Shown: positions 38,789-49,046, numbered from the stretch's first letter. The stretch: DNA of 64,000 nt from Pseudomonas putida (GCF_002906855.1 NZ_MINI01000038.1:930001-994000), one strand, 5' to 3'. Notes: generated by a model from the letters alone, not told the origin. Program-made: numbers and translations.

Positions 38789-41110
38789 ATGACTCGAACC
38801 CGAAATCCTCGTACCCCTCAGAAACGCCCGACCGGCCGCTCGCGCGCCTGGCTGGGCTGGGCCTTGAAGCTCAGCCTGGTCGGCCTGGTGATCGTCGCTG
38901 GCTTCGCGGTTTACCTCGATGCTGTCGTTCAGGAGAAGTTCTCCGGCAAGCGTTGGACCATCCCGGCCAAGGTGTATGCCCGGCCGCTGGAGCTGTTCAG
39001 TGGCCAGAAACTGAGCAAGAGCGACTTCCTCACCGAACTCGATGCCCTGGGTTACCGGCGTGAAAGCGCGGCCAACGGCCCGGGTGCGGCAGCGGTCAAC
39101 GGCAATACCGTCGACCTCAACACCCGTGGTTTCCAGTTCTACGAGGGCATGGAGCCTGCGCAGTTCGTGCGTGTACGCTTCTCTGGCGACTACGTGGCAG
39201 ATCTCGCCGGCGCCAACGGCAAGAAACTCGATGTGGTACGCCTCGAACCGCTGATGATCGGCGGTATCTACCCGAAGAACCTCGAAGACCGCATCCTGAT
39301 CAAGATCGACCAGGTGCCGCCGTACCTGCTCGAGACCCTGGTCGCCACCGAAGACCGGGACTTCTACAGTCACTTCGGTGTGTCACCCAAGTCCATCGCC
39401 CGTGCCATGTGGGTCAACACCTCGGCAGGTTCCATGCGCCAGGGCGGCAGTACCCTGACCCAGCAGCTGGTGAAGAACTTCTACCTGACCAGCGAGCGCA
39501 GCCTCAGCCGCAAGCTGACCGAAGCGATGATGGCCGTGCTCCTGGAGATGCACTACGACAAGCGCGAGATCCTCGAGGCCTACCTGAACGAAGTGTTCGT
39601 CGGCCAGGATGGCCAGCGCGCCGTGCACGGCTTCGGCCTGGCCAGCCAGTTCTTCTTCAGCCAGCCGCTGTCGGAGCTGAAGCTGCACCAGATCGCCTTG
39701 CTGGTAGGCATGGTCAAAGGGCCGTCCTATTACAACCCGCGGCGCTACCCTGATCGCGCGCTGGCGCGGCGCAACCTGGTGCTCGACCTGGTGGCCGAGC
39801 AGGGCGTGGCCAGCCAGGCGGAAGTCGATGCGGCGAAGAAGATGCCGCTGGGCGTGACCAAGCGCGGCAGCCTCGCCGACAGCTCGTTCCCGGCCTTCCT
39901 GGATTTGGTCAAACGTCAGCTGCGCCAGGACTACCGCGACGAAGACTTGACCGAAGAAGGCCTGCGCATCTTCACCAGCTTCGACCCGATCCTGCAGATG
40001 AAGGCCGAAACCTCCATGGCCGAAACCTTCAAGCGCTTGTCCGGGCGCAAAGGTGCCGACGAAGTGGAATCGGCGATGGTGGTGACCAACCCGGAAACCG
40101 GCGAAGTGCAGGCACTGATCGGCAGCCGCCAGTCCGGCTTTGCCGGTTTCAACCGTGCCATAGATGCCGTGCGACCGATCGGCTCGCTGGTCAAGCCGGC
40201 GGTCTACCTGACCGCACTGGAACAGCCTAGCAAGTACACCCTGACCACCTGGGTGCAGGATGAGGCGTTCTCGGTCAAAGGGGCGGACGGCCAGGTGTGG
40301 CGCCCGCAAAACTATGACCGCCGCTCGCACGGTACGATCTACCTGTACCAGGGGCTGGCCAACTCGCTGAACCTGTCGACCGCGAAACTCGGCCTGGAAG
40401 TGGGTGTGCCGAACGTGATCAAGACCATCGGCCGCCTCGGCGTCAACGTCGACTGGCCAGCCTTCCCTGCGATGCTGCTGGGCGCTGGCGGCATGTCGCC
40501 AATGCAGGTCGCGACCATGTATCAGACCATCGCCAACGGTGGCTTCAACACGCCGATGCGTGGCATTCGCAGCGTGCTCACCGCCGAAGGCGAGCCGCTC
40601 AAGCGCTACCCGTTCCAGATCCAGCAGACCTTCGACCCAGGTGCCATCTACCTGGTGCAGAACGCCATGCAGCGGGTGATGCGTGAGGGTACCGGCCGCT
40701 CGGTCTACAACGTGCTGCCAAGCTCGCTGACCCTTGCGGGCAAGACCGGTACCAGTAACGACTCGCGCGATAGCTGGTTCTCCGGCTTCAGCCAGGACCT
40801 GCTGGCTGTGGTGTGGATGGGCCGTGACGATAACGGCAAAACGCCATTTACCGGTGCCACCGGCGCCTTGCAGGTCTGGACCAGCTTCATGAAGAAGGCC
40901 GATCCGTTGCCGTTGGACATGCCGCAGCCAGATAACGTGGTGCAGGCGTGGATCGATCCGTACAGCGGCCACGGCTCTGACAGAAGCTGTCCGGGAGCCG
41001 TGCAGATGCCGTATATTCGCGGCAGTGAACCGCCCGCCGGTGCGACCTGCGGCGGCGAGCAGAATCCCGTAGAGTCGGTCATGGACTGGGTCAAGGGCTG
41101 GATGAACTGA
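38789..41110 (+). CDS. mrcB: Penicillin-binding protein 1B
   Basis: Bifunctional peptidoglycan glycosyltransferase/transpeptidase in the inner membrane. The 773-residue protein has a short basic tail, one membrane helix (LKLSLVGLVIVAGFAVYL), a UB2H-like domain, a glycosyltransferase domain with EDRDFYSHFGVSPKSIARA and RQGGSTLTQQLVKNFYL, and a transpeptidase domain with SxxK in RPIGSLVKPAVYL, SxN in GLANSLNLSTAKL and KTGT in LAGKTGTSNDSRDSWFSG. The C-terminus carries the 1B type PYIRGSEPP segment. No Shine-Dalgarno is visible before the ATG. Confidence 0.96.
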   Translation: MTRTRNPRTPQKRPTGRSRAWLGWALKLSLVGLVIVAGFAVYLDAVVQEKFSGKRWTIPAKVYARPLELFSGQKLSKSDFLTELDALGYRRESAANGPGAAAVNGNTVDLNTRGFQFYEGMEPAQFVRVRFSGDYVADLAGANGKKLDVVRLEPLMIGGIYPKNLEDRILIKIDQVPPYLLETLVATEDRDFYSHFGVSPKSIARAMWVNTSAGSMRQGGSTLTQQLVKNFYLTSERSLSRKLTEAMMAVLLEMHYDKREILEAYLNEVFVGQDGQRAVHGFGLASQFFFSQPLSELKLHQIALLVGMVKGPSYYNPRRYPDRALARRNLVLDLVAEQGVASQAEVDAAKKMPLGVTKRGSLADSSFPAFLDLVKRQLRQDYRDEDLTEEGLRIFTSFDPILQMKAETSMAETFKRLSGRKGADEVESAMVVTNPETGEVQALIGSRQSGFAGFNRAIDAVRPIGSLVKPAVYLTALEQPSKYTLTTWVQDEAFSVKGADGQVWRPQNYDRRSHGTIYLYQGLANSLNLSTAKLGLEVGVPNVIKTIGRLGVNVDWPAFPAMLLGAGGMSPMQVATMYQTIANGGFNTPMRGIRSVLTAEGEPLKRYPFQIQQTFDPGAIYLVQNAMQRVMREGTGRSVYNVLPSSLTLAGKTGTSNDSRDSWFSGFSQDLLAVVWMGRDDNGKTPFTGATGALQVWTSFMKKADPLPLDMPQPDNVVQAWIDPYSGHGSDRSCPGAVQMPYIRGSEPPAGATCGGEQNPVESVMDWVKGWMN

Positions 41111-41138
41111 GCCCTTAGCAGCATTGATGAGGTGTGAA

Positions 41139-41915
41139 TTGAACAAGTGGCTGTTTCCTGCCGTGACGGCGCTGGTAGTGCTCCAAGGTTGCTCCAGCGT
41201 GCAGCGTGGCAACATTCCGGTGGTGGACTCGAGCACCCGGGTGTCCAATAGTGAGCGTGTCCAGGCCCACCGTTCGGCTGCGGGCATGAGCAACGGCACC
41301 GCGCAGGCACAGTCGCTGCCCGAGGACTCGGGCGTGACCGTGATGATTCCGCAAGGCGCCGGTGCCGCTGGCATCCAGACCTTCCCGGCAGGCAATGGCG
41401 CGGCGCCGATCAGTACCGGCCCGATCACGCCCGGCCCTGTCACTTCGGCACCGATGACCACCAACCCCAACCCGATCGCCGACGAACCGTTCGATATCGC
41501 TTCGATGAGCAGCGCGCCGGCAGCTTCCAATGCACCGACCGGCATTCCGCGCAGCAACGCGGCTTCCGGTGGGCTGTCGGCCGATGAACAGCTCGACGGC
41601 CCGGTGCTGGCGCTGCTGACCACCGCCCAGTCGCAGCAGGGTAGCGGTGACTACAATGGTGCCGCCTCGAGCCTGGAGCGTGCCCAGCGTATCGCCCCGC
41701 GCGAGCCGCAGGTGCTGTTCCGCCTGGCCCAGGTGCGCCTGTCGCAAGGCGACGCGCCCCAGGCCGAGCAACTGGCCCGCCGTGCGCTGACCTACGCCAA
41801 CGGTCGCCCCGACCTGCAGGCCGAGCTGTGGAACACCATCGCCCTGGCCCGCGAGAAGCAGGGTGACAGCGCCGGTGCCGCGCTGGCACGGCAGAAAGCG
41901 CGGGTCAATTCGTGA
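41139..41915 (+). CDS. TPR-containing lipoprotein
   Basis: A lipoprotein with signal MNKWLFPAVTALVVLQGC (lipobox LQGC) when read from the TTG at 41139, which has GAGG 6 nt upstream. An ATG at 41127 would add four residues. A Pro/Ala/Thr-rich low-complexity stretch of about 110 residues follows, then two to three tetratricopeptide units (GPVLALLTTAQSQQGSGDYNGAASSLERAQRI, PQVLFRLAQVRLSQGDAPQAEQLA) for protein contact. It lies 28 nt after mrcB and may work with cell wall synthesis, as inference. Confidence 0.85.
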   Translation: MNKWLFPAVTALVVLQGCSSVQRGNIPVVDSSTRVSNSERVQAHRSAAGMSNGTAQAQSLPEDSGVTVMIPQGAGAAGIQTFPAGNGAAPISTGPITPGPVTSAPMTTNPNPIADEPFDIASMSSAPAASNAPTGIPRSNAASGGLSADEQLDGPVLALLTTAQSQQGSGDYNGAASSLERAQRIAPREPQVLFRLAQVRLSQGDAPQAEQLARRALTYANGRPDLQAELWNTIALAREKQGDSAGAALARQKARVNS

Positions 41916-42247
41916 TGGTCGAGCAACGCATTCTCGATATCGCCGACCACCTGCTGCTCATCGAGCGTGAGTTGCAGGTCCAGGGCTGGTGGGATGACGA
42001 GCCGCCCAGCGACGAAGCGCTGGCCAGTACCGTACCGTTCGCGGTCGACACGCTCAGTTTCGAGCAGTGGTTGCAGTGGATCTTCCTGCCGCGCATGAAG
42101 ATCATCATCGAGCTCGGCCACCCGCTGCCCAATGCCTCAAGCATCCTGGTGATGGCGGAGACCGTGTTCACCAGTCGTCCGGAAGAAAGTCGCGAGCTAC
42201 GCCGGCTGTTGGCAGCATTCGATCAATTGATTGCTCCTTCCGCCTGA
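41915..42247 (+). CDS. YqcC-like (DUF446) protein
   Basis: A 110-residue YqcC family protein (RILDIADHLLLIERELQVQGWW, PFAVDTLSFEQWLQWIFLPRMKIIIELGHPLPNASSI). The family's function is not established; in E. coli yqcC lies beside truC. The ATG at 41915 overlaps the stop of the preceding lipoprotein gene. It is last in the mrcB-lipoprotein-yqcC unit, followed by a strong terminator. Confidence 0.88.
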   Translation: MVEQRILDIADHLLLIERELQVQGWWDDEPPSDEALASTVPFAVDTLSFEQWLQWIFLPRMKIIIELGHPLPNASSILVMAETVFTSRPEESRELRRLLAAFDQLIAPSA

Positions 42248-42266
42248 TTTCTTCAGTTTTTCCTTC

Positions 42267-42292
42267 AAGGGCCGCAGATTGTGGCCCTTTTT
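42267..42292 (+). terminator. Terminator after the YqcC gene
   Basis: AAGGGCC and GGCCCTT form a hairpin with seven following T residues, about 20 nt past the YqcC stop. It separates the mrcB unit from the ilv leader. Confidence 0.9.
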
Positions 42293-42378
42293 TATGGAAA
42301 TCTTATTTTTTCTGCTTCTGACTCGGTTTTTAGTGGTGGCAGGAATTCATCTTGGGGAAAAATTAGCAATAATTTTTC

Positions 42379-42407
42379 TTGACTTGTAGGCGCCAAATCA
42401 CAAGAAT
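42379..42407 (+). promoter_or_regulatory. Predicted promoter of ilvIHC
   Basis: TTGACT (42379-42384), a 17-nt spacer and AAGAAT (42402-42407) form a sigma-70-like promoter. It would start transcription near 42414 and leave about 240 nt of leader before ilvI. Confidence 0.5.
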
Positions 42408-42414
42408 CCAGATT

Positions 42415-42654
42415 CCGCTGTAGAGGGACTGCCAGAAGCAGACCCGCTAAGCAGATCATGAGGCGCATACCCGCGCCGCCTGTTACACCCCGCAACGCGT
42501 TACCTCGCGCTGGGTGGGAACCCCCCGCAACACTCTGGGGAGCTCCCAATACTTGCTCAGTCAGTGCTGACGTTCGCTCATGCTCTGCTTGGCAGTAAAC
42601 CTATTAAGACCCGTCCACTAGGGACGGTATTCTGGCGTTTTAGAGGTGAACAAC
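42415..42654 (+). promoter_or_regulatory. Structured leader of ilvIHC
   Basis: The ~240-nt leader contains a hairpin 42515-42548 (TGGGA...TCCCA with CCCC/GGGG inside) and a second 42610-42627 (CCGTCC/GGACGG) close to ilvI. A short ORF at 42458 is not rich in Leu, Ile or Val, so classical attenuation by such a peptide is not supported. The second hairpin lacks a T-run. This could be an RNA control element; it may also be only a long untranslated region. Confidence 0.5.
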
Positions 42655-44379
42655 GTGGAGCTTTTATCTGGCGCTGAAATGGTCGTCCGCTTCTTGCGTG
42701 ACGAAGGCGTTAAGCACATCTACGGGTACCCTGGTGGTGCTCTCCTGCATGTTTACGACGCGCTGTTCAAAGAGCCGGAAGTGGAACACATCCTGGTTCG
42801 TCACGAGCAAGCGGCAACCCATATGGCGGACGGCTACGCCCGCGCCACCGGCAAGGCCGGTGTGGTGCTGGTAACCTCCGGCCCGGGCGCGACCAATGCC
42901 ATTACCGGTATTGCCACCGCCTACATGGATTCGATTCCGATGGTCATTCTGTCCGGCCAGGTGCCTAGCACCATGGTTGGCACCGATGCCTTCCAGGAAA
43001 CCGACATGATCGGTATCTCGCGGCCGATCGTGAAGCACAGCTTCATGATCAAGAGCCCGACCGAGATCCCTGAAGTACTCAAGAAAGCCTTCTACCTGGC
43101 GCAATCCGGTCGTCCAGGCCCGGTCGTGGTCGACATTCCAAAAGATATGACCAACCCGGCCGAGAAGTTCGAGTACGTCTATCCGAAGAAGGTCAAGCTG
43201 CGCTCGTACAGCCCGGCTGTACGTGGTCACTCCGGCCAGATCCGCAAGGCTGCCGAGATGCTCCTGGCTGCCAAGCGTCCGATCGTCTACGCCGGTGGTG
43301 GTGTGATTCTCGGCGGTGGCTCCGAAGCGCTGACCGAAATCGCCAAGTCACTGAACCTGCCCGTCACCAACACCCTGATGGGGCTGGGTGGCTTCCCGGG
43401 CACTGACCGCCAGTTCCTCGGCATGCTCGGCATGCACGGCAGCTTCACCGCCAACATGGCCATGCACAATGCCGACGTGATCTTCGCTGTCGGTGCGCGT
43501 TTCGATGATCGCGTGGTCAACGGCCCGGCCAAGTTCTGCCCGAACGCCAAGATCATCCATGTCGACATCGACCCTGCGTCGATCTCCAAGATGATCAAGG
43601 CCGACGTGCCGATCGTCGGCCCGGTCGACAGCGTGCTCAGCGAGATGCTCGGCATCCTCAAGGAAATCGGCGAGCAGCCTGACAAGGTGGCGCTGGATGC
43701 CTGGTGGAAGCAGATTGACGAATGGCGTGGCAATGGCGAACTGTTCCCTTACGACAAGGGCGACGGCAACGTCATCAAGCCGCAGAAGGTCATCGAGACG
43801 CTGTGCGAAGTGACCCATGGCGATGCCTTCGTCACCTCCGACGTTGGCCAGCACCAGATGTTCGCGGCGCAGTACTACCGCTTCAACAAGCCGAACCGCT
43901 GGATCAACTCCGGTGGCCTGGGCACCATGGGCTTCGGCTTCCCGGCGGCAATGGGCGTCAAGCTCAACTTCCCGGACCAGGACGTGGCCTGCGTGACTGG
44001 CGAAGGCAGCATCCAGATGAACATCCAGGAGCTGTCCACCTGCATGCAGTACGGCCTGCCGGTGAAGATCGTCAACCTGAACAACGGTGTGCTGGGCATG
44101 GTCCGCCAATGGCAGGACATGGCCTACAACGGTCGTCACTCGCACTCTTACGTCGAGTCGCTGCCTGACTTCATCAAGCTGGCCGAGGCCTATGGCCATG
44201 TAGGTATCCGCATCACCAGCCTGAAGGACCTCAAGCCGAAGCTGGAAGAAGCGTTTGCGATGAAAGACCGCCTGGTGTTCATCGACATCGCGATTGACCG
44301 CAGCGAGCACGTCTATCCGATGCAGATCAAGGATGGCTCGATGCGTGACATGTGGCTGAGCAAGACGGAGCGTACCTGA
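42655..44379 (+). CDS. ilvI: Acetolactate synthase large subunit
   Basis: First shared enzyme of valine, leucine and isoleucine synthesis; ThDP-dependent. The 574-residue product has [14 protein letters not shown], the catalytic Glu in [31 protein letters not shown], and the ThDP/Mg motif [29 protein letters not shown]. The start is GTG at 42655 with AGAGGTG at ideal distance; a GTG at 42646 in frame overlaps that site. It is first in ilvI-ilvH-ilvC. Confidence 0.96.
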   Translation: MELLSGAEMVVRFLRDEGVKHIYGYPGGALLHVYDALFKEPEVEHILVRHEQAATHMADGYARATGKAGVVLVTSGPGATNAITGIATAYMDSIPMVILSGQVPSTMVGTDAFQETDMIGISRPIVKHSFMIKSPTEIPEVLKKAFYLAQSGRPGPVVVDIPKDMTNPAEKFEYVYPKKVKLRSYSPAVRGHSGQIRKAAEMLLAAKRPIVYAGGGVILGGGSEALTEIAKSLNLPVTNTLMGLGGFPGTDRQFLGMLGMHGSFTANMAMHNADVIFAVGARFDDRVVNGPAKFCPNAKIIHVDIDPASISKMIKADVPIVGPVDSVLSEMLGILKEIGEQPDKVALDAWWKQIDEWRGNGELFPYDKGDGNVIKPQKVIETLCEVTHGDAFVTSDVGQHQMFAAQYYRFNKPNRWINSGGLGTMGFGFPAAMGVKLNFPDQDVACVTGEGSIQMNIQELSTCMQYGLPVKIVNLNNGVLGMVRQWQDMAYNGRHSHSYVESLPDFIKLAEAYGHVGIRITSLKDLKPKLEEAFAMKDRLVFIDIAIDRSEHVYPMQIKDGSMRDMWLSKTERT

Positions 44380-44380
44380 T

Positions 44381-44872
44381 ATGCGGCACATCATTTCCCT
44401 GCTGCTGGAAAACGAACCCGGTGCTCTGTCCCGTGTGGTCGGCCTGTTCTCCCAGCGCAACTACAACATTGAAAGCCTGACCGTGGCGCCGACCGAAGAC
44501 CCGACCCTGTCGCGTCTGACGCTGACCACCGTTGGCCATGACGAAGTGATCGAACAGATCACCAAGAACCTGAACAAGCTGGTCGAAGTGGTGAAACTCG
44601 TCGACCTGTCGGAAAGCGCTCACATCGAGCGTGAACTGATGTTGGTCAAGGTCAAGGCCACCGGTGCCCAGCGCGCCGAGATCAAGCGCACCACGGATAT
44701 CTTCCGTGGCCAGATCGTCGATGTGACCGCCAGCGTGTACACCGTGCAGCTCAGCGGCACCAGCGACAAACTGGACAGCTTCATCCAGGCGATCGGCACC
44801 GCATCGATTCTCGAAACCGTGCGCAGCGGCGTTACCGGCATTGCCCGTGGCGACAAAGTGCTCAGCATCTAA
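44381..44872 (+). CDS. ilvH: Acetolactate synthase small (regulatory) subunit
   Basis: Binds valine and activates the large subunit. The 163-residue product has an N-terminal ACT domain (HIISLLLENEPGALSRVVGLFSQRNYNIESL) and the family C-terminal domain (ELMLVKVKATGAQRAEIKRTTDIFRGQIVDV). It starts one nt after the ilvI stop, so both subunits are coupled. IlvC follows 55 nt later. Confidence 0.96.
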   Translation: MRHIISLLLENEPGALSRVVGLFSQRNYNIESLTVAPTEDPTLSRLTLTTVGHDEVIEQITKNLNKLVEVVKLVDLSESAHIERELMLVKVKATGAQRAEIKRTTDIFRGQIVDVTASVYTVQLSGTSDKLDSFIQAIGTASILETVRSGVTGIARGDKVLSI

Positions 44873-44885
44873 ATTCAAAAATTAG

Positions 44886-45944
<1,059 letters not shown>

Positions 45945-45960
45945 GTCTTATCGAAAGATG

Positions 45961-45988
45961 AAAAACGCGGCTTCGGCCGCGTTTTTTC
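45961..45988 (+). terminator. Terminator of ilvIHC
   Basis: AAACGCGG and CCGCGTTT form a hairpin with a CTTCGG tetraloop-like loop and a run of six T, 17 nt past the ilvC stop. Confidence 0.92.
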
Positions 45989-46094
45989 GTTCTGGCAGTC
46001 AGCTTCTGGTATAAAGCAGACCAGTGGCTCGCCGTCAGAACCTGTTTCGCGGGCCCGTGTCGAACATTTTCCATCCTGTTGCAAGGTACCCTCC

Positions 46095-46937
46095 ATGAGC
46101 GAACGTCCCGAAGAGCCGAACAAGCCCTCCGACGCCGAAAGCCTGCTACCTGTCGATGAGCACGTTGAAGAAGGGCATGACGCCGAAGGGCGCAAGGTGC
46201 GCCATCGCGGCATCTATCTGCTGCCCAACCTGTTCACTACCGCCAACCTGTTTGCCGGCTTCTATTCCATCATCAGCTCGATGAGTGCGCAGAGCGCTGG
46301 TGACCCACGCGAGGCGAGCAAGTATTTCGCCTTTGCTGCCATTGCGATCTTCGTGGCCATGGTGCTCGACGGCCTGGATGGCCGTGTGGCGCGCATGACC
46401 AATACCCAGAGCGCCTTCGGTGCCGAGTACGACTCGCTGTCGGATATGGTCGCTTTCGGCGTGGCCCCGGCCTTGCTGGCCTTTGGCTGGGCGCTGGGTG
46501 ACATGGGCAAGGTCGGCTGGATGGTCGCCTTCATCTATGTTGCCGGTGCTGCGTTGCGTCTGGCGCGGTTCAATACCCAGGTCGGCACTGCCGACAAACG
46601 CTACTTCATCGGCCTGGCCAGCCCGGCCGCCGCCGGGGTGGTCGCCGGTACCGTCTGGGCCTTCAGCGACTACGGCATCCAGGGCTCCAAGCTGTCGTTC
46701 CTGGTGGCGCTGCTGGTTGCCGCTGCCGGCATGCTGATGGTCAGCAACATCAAGTACAACAGCTTCAAGGAGCTGGACCTCAAGGGGCGCGTGCCGTTCG
46801 TGGCAATCCTCGCGGTGGTGCTGGTGTTTGCCGTGGTGTTCAGCGACCCGCCGCGCATCCTGCTGCTGATCTTCCTCGCCTATGCGGCTTCGGGGCCGAT
46901 CCAGTTCCTGCTGCGCGGGCGTCGGCGCAAGGCGTGA
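46095..46937 (+). CDS. pssA: CDP-diacylglycerol-serine O-phosphatidyltransferase
   Basis: Makes phosphatidylserine, the precursor of phosphatidylethanolamine, in the inner membrane. The 280-residue protein has a ~45-residue charged N-tail, about eight membrane helices, and the CDP-alcohol phosphotransferase signature DG-(2)-AR-(8)-G-(3)-D-(3)-D in DGRVARMTNTQSAFGAEYDS onward, here complete. A TATAAA at 46010-46015 may be its -10 element. It follows the ilvC terminator and precedes msrP. Confidence 0.93.
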   Translation: MSERPEEPNKPSDAESLLPVDEHVEEGHDAEGRKVRHRGIYLLPNLFTTANLFAGFYSIISSMSAQSAGDPREASKYFAFAAIAIFVAMVLDGLDGRVARMTNTQSAFGAEYDSLSDMVAFGVAPALLAFGWALGDMGKVGWMVAFIYVAGAALRLARFNTQVGTADKRYFIGLASPAAAGVVAGTVWAFSDYGIQGSKLSFLVALLVAAAGMLMVSNIKYNSFKELDLKGRVPFVAILAVVLVFAVVFSDPPRILLLIFLAYAASGPIQFLLRGRRRKA

Positions 46938-46965
46938 TAATTATTTAATGCTGGAATAACCCTCC

Positions 46966-47012
46966 GGCTCCATAGTCTTACTGGTACATCCGTTATCCAG
47001 TGCTGTGGAGCC
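46966..47012 (+). promoter_or_regulatory. Hairpin masking the msrP ribosome-binding site
   Basis: GGCTCCATAG (46966-46975) can pair with CTGTGGAGCC (47003-47012) through ten positions with one G-U pair; an inner ACTGG/CCAGT pair extends it. The 3' arm contains GGAG (47007-47010), the likely Shine-Dalgarno of msrP, so folding would hide it. A role in msrP control is inference. Confidence 0.5.
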
Positions 47013-47016
47013 GAAC

Positions 47017-48030
47017 ATGCTCATCAAGCTTCCCAGGTCTTCCGACTGCAAAACAGCGGAGATCACCCCCGAAGGCATCTACCTTTCCCGTCGTACTCTG
47101 CTCGGTAGCTCTCTGGCCGGCCTGGCCCTGGGCGCGCTGCCGGGTGGGGCGAGTGCGGCTGATGTGTCGCGCTATGCCGATGTGGCGCCCGGCGCAGCGC
47201 CAGGCTGGTTCACCGACAAGCTCGCTGCCGCACGCTGGCAGGCGGTGACGGTCAAGGATGAGACGATCACGCCGTTCAAGGATGCCACTCACTACAACAA
47301 CTTCTATGAGTTCGGGCCCGACAAGGGCGACCCGGCCGCCAATGGCGATAGCCTGAAGACCGAGCCCTGGTCGGTGGTGGTGGACGGCGAGGTGGGCAAG
47401 CCGGGGCGCTATGCGCTGGAAGACTTCATCAAACCTTATCAGCTTGAAGAGCGCATCTACCGGCTGCGTTGTGTCGAGGCGTGGTCGATGGTCATTCCCT
47501 GGCTGGGTTTTCCGTTGGCGCAGGTGCTCAAGCAGGTCGAGCCGACTTCGAAAGCGAGGTATGTACGGTTCGAGACGCTAAAAGATCCGCAGCATATGCC
47601 TGGGCAGCGCTCGGGCTTTGCCCTGATCGACTGGCCATATAGAGAAGGCTTGCGCCTGGATGAGGCGATGCATCCACTGGCGATTCTGGCCGTAGGGATG
47701 TATGGCCGGGAGCTGCCCAACCAGAATGGTGCACCGTTACGTCTGGTGGTGCCCTGGAAGTACGGCTTCAAAAGCATCAAGTCGATCGTGCGAATCAGTC
47801 TGGTGGCCGAGCAACCGGGGACAACCTGGCAGGGGCTGGCACCGGATGAGTATGGTTTCTATGCCAACGTGAATCCGACCGTTGACCATCCGCGTTGGAC
47901 TCAGGCACGCGAGCGGCGCTTGCCCAGCGGGCTGTTCAGCCCCAATGTACGACAGACACAGATGTTCAATGGCTACGCCGATGAAGTGGCGTCGCTGTAT
48001 TCCGGGCTCGATCTGCGGAAGAACTATTGA
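47017..48030 (+). CDS. msrP: Periplasmic methionine sulfoxide reductase catalytic subunit
   Basis: Molybdopterin enzyme that repairs oxidised methionine in periplasmic proteins. The 337-residue product has a Tat signal ([25 protein letters not shown]) and the sulfite-oxidase-like core with the Mo-ligand Cys in [19 protein letters not shown] and [18 protein letters not shown]. The start at 47017 follows GGAG; a GTG at 47005 overlaps that site. It overlaps the msrQ start by 1 nt. Confidence 0.94.
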   Translation: MLIKLPRSSDCKTAEITPEGIYLSRRTLLGSSLAGLALGALPGGASAADVSRYADVAPGAAPGWFTDKLAAARWQAVTVKDETITPFKDATHYNNFYEFGPDKGDPAANGDSLKTEPWSVVVDGEVGKPGRYALEDFIKPYQLEERIYRLRCVEAWSMVIPWLGFPLAQVLKQVEPTSKARYVRFETLKDPQHMPGQRSGFALIDWPYREGLRLDEAMHPLAILAVGMYGRELPNQNGAPLRLVVPWKYGFKSIKSIVRISLVAEQPGTTWQGLAPDEYGFYANVNPTVDHPRWTQARERRLPSGLFSPNVRQTQMFNGYADEVASLYSGLDLRKNY

Positions 48031-48641
48031 TGCGCTATCCCTGGTTGCGACTGGGCATCTTTGTCGTGGGCTGCCTGTTCCCCGTGTGGTGGTTGTATGA
48101 GGCTGCGATGAGCCTGCTGGGGCCAGACCCTGGAAAGATCATGATGGATCGCCTTGGGCTTGGCGCGCTGACCTTCCTGCTGGTTACATTGAGCATGACG
48201 CCGCTGCAGAAACTCACGGGGTGGTCAGGTTGGATCATCGTGCGGCGGCAGCTAGGACTGTGGGTGTTTGCCTACATCGTGCTGCACATCCTGTCTTATC
48301 TGTTCTTTATCCTTGGGTTGGATTGGGGGCAGTTGGCGGTCGAGCTGCGCAAGCGGCCTTACATTATTGTCGGTGCGCTCGGCTTTCTCGGGCTGCTGGT
48401 GCTGGCGGTTACCTCGAATCGCTATAGCCAGCGGCGACTGGGGGCGCGGTGGAAGAAGCTGCACAAGTTGGTGTACGGGGTGCTTGGCCTGGGGTTGCTT
48501 CACTTCCTGTGGATCGTTCGCTCGGATCTCAGAGAGTGGGCTATTTATGCATCCATTGGTGCTGTGCTCATGTTGATGCGGGTCCCAGTGGTTTCACGGG
48601 TGCTGCCGAGGATTGCCGGTAGGCAGGGGAGGGCGATTTGA
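48030..48641 (+). CDS. msrQ: Heme-binding membrane subunit MsrQ
   Basis: Inner-membrane haem b protein that supplies electrons from the quinone pool to MsrP. The 203-residue protein has six hydrophobic segments, the motif [19 protein letters not shown] with a likely haem His, and a second His in [21 protein letters not shown]. The start overlaps the msrP stop (TGATG). The stop is 20 nt before the first rRNA-type promoter of the next region. Confidence 0.93.
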   Translation: MRYPWLRLGIFVVGCLFPVWWLYEAAMSLLGPDPGKIMMDRLGLGALTFLLVTLSMTPLQKLTGWSGWIIVRRQLGLWVFAYIVLHILSYLFFILGLDWGQLAVELRKRPYIIVGALGFLGLLVLAVTSNRYSQRRLGARWKKLHKLVYGVLGLGLLHFLWIVRSDLREWAIYASIGAVLMLMRVPVVSRVLPRIAGRQGRAI

Positions 48642-48660
48642 AATGCTTTTGAAAAAAGAG

Positions 48661-48688
48661 TTGACGCGCTTTCGAATCCACTTATAAT
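48661..48688 (+). promoter_or_regulatory. rRNA-type promoter P1
   Basis: TTGACG (48661-48666), a 16-nt spacer and TATAAT (48683-48688), followed by a GC-rich discriminator (GCGCCCC) and preceded by an A-rich UP-like tract (GAAAAAAGAG). The form matches rRNA promoters under stringent control. Confidence 0.85.
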
Positions 48689-48804
48689 GCGCCCCACTTC
48701 CAGCGACATCGGAACGACAAACTCCTTGAGATTCAATGAGTTAGGTGGTTAAGATGGTGCTAGAGGGGCTTCGATCGAAAGGTCGATAGCGGTTGAGATG
48801 AAGG

Positions 48805-48832
48805 TTGACAGCGGTTTTAAACGCTGTATTAT
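48805..48832 (+). promoter_or_regulatory. rRNA-type promoter P2
   Basis: TTGACA (48805-48810), a 16-nt spacer and TATTAT (48827-48832), followed by TCGCCTCCC. It has the same spacing and discriminator type as the flanking promoters. Confidence 0.82.
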
Positions 48833-48915
48833 TCGCCTCCCGCTAGCGAGTGATCGCAGTGAGTCAAGTGTTTGAAGCTAAACGAATTTCTCGGAAAAAA
48901 CTTCAAAATAAACGC

Positions 48916-48943
48916 TTGACACGAAATGAGGAAAGCGTAGAAT
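48916..48943 (+). promoter_or_regulatory. rRNA-type promoter P3 with boxA-like leader
   Basis: TTGACA (48916-48921), a 16-nt spacer and TAGAAT (48938-48943), followed by GCGCGCC. It is the last promoter before a leader whose GCTCTTTAA (48981-48989) resembles the rrn antitermination boxA. A start near 48950 would give an RNA of about 130 nt ending at the terminator. Confidence 0.85.
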
Positions 48944-48989
48944 GCGCGCCTCGGTTGAGACGAAAAGCTCTTAACCAAACGCTCTTTAA

Positions 48990-49036
48990 GATGGTAGTGT
49001 GGGGTTTCCCCATGTGAGAGTAGGTCATCGTCAAGA
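48990..49036 (+). pseudogene. 3' remnant of a 5S rRNA gene
   Basis: The sequence GATGGTAGTGTGGGGTTTCC, continuing CCATGTGAGAGTAGGTCATC, is the 3' end of Pseudomonas 5S rRNA. Only about 46 of about 120 nt are present. It joins directly to the boxA-like leader (CTCTTTAA/GATGG), with no 16S, 23S, spacer tRNAs or 5S 5' part. It is interpreted as the scar of a deletion inside an rRNA operon. Confidence 0.85.
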
Positions 49037-49046
49037 TTCATTTCGC

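Noticed and set aside
42292..42549. 85-codon minus-strand open frame in the ilv leader
   Set aside because: No Shine-Dalgarno and no family resemblance; it overlaps the predicted ilv promoter and hairpins.
42458..42600. Short plus-strand ORF (MRRIPAPPVTP...) as an attenuator peptide
   Set aside because: It lacks runs of Leu, Ile or Val codons and has a poor ribosome-binding site.
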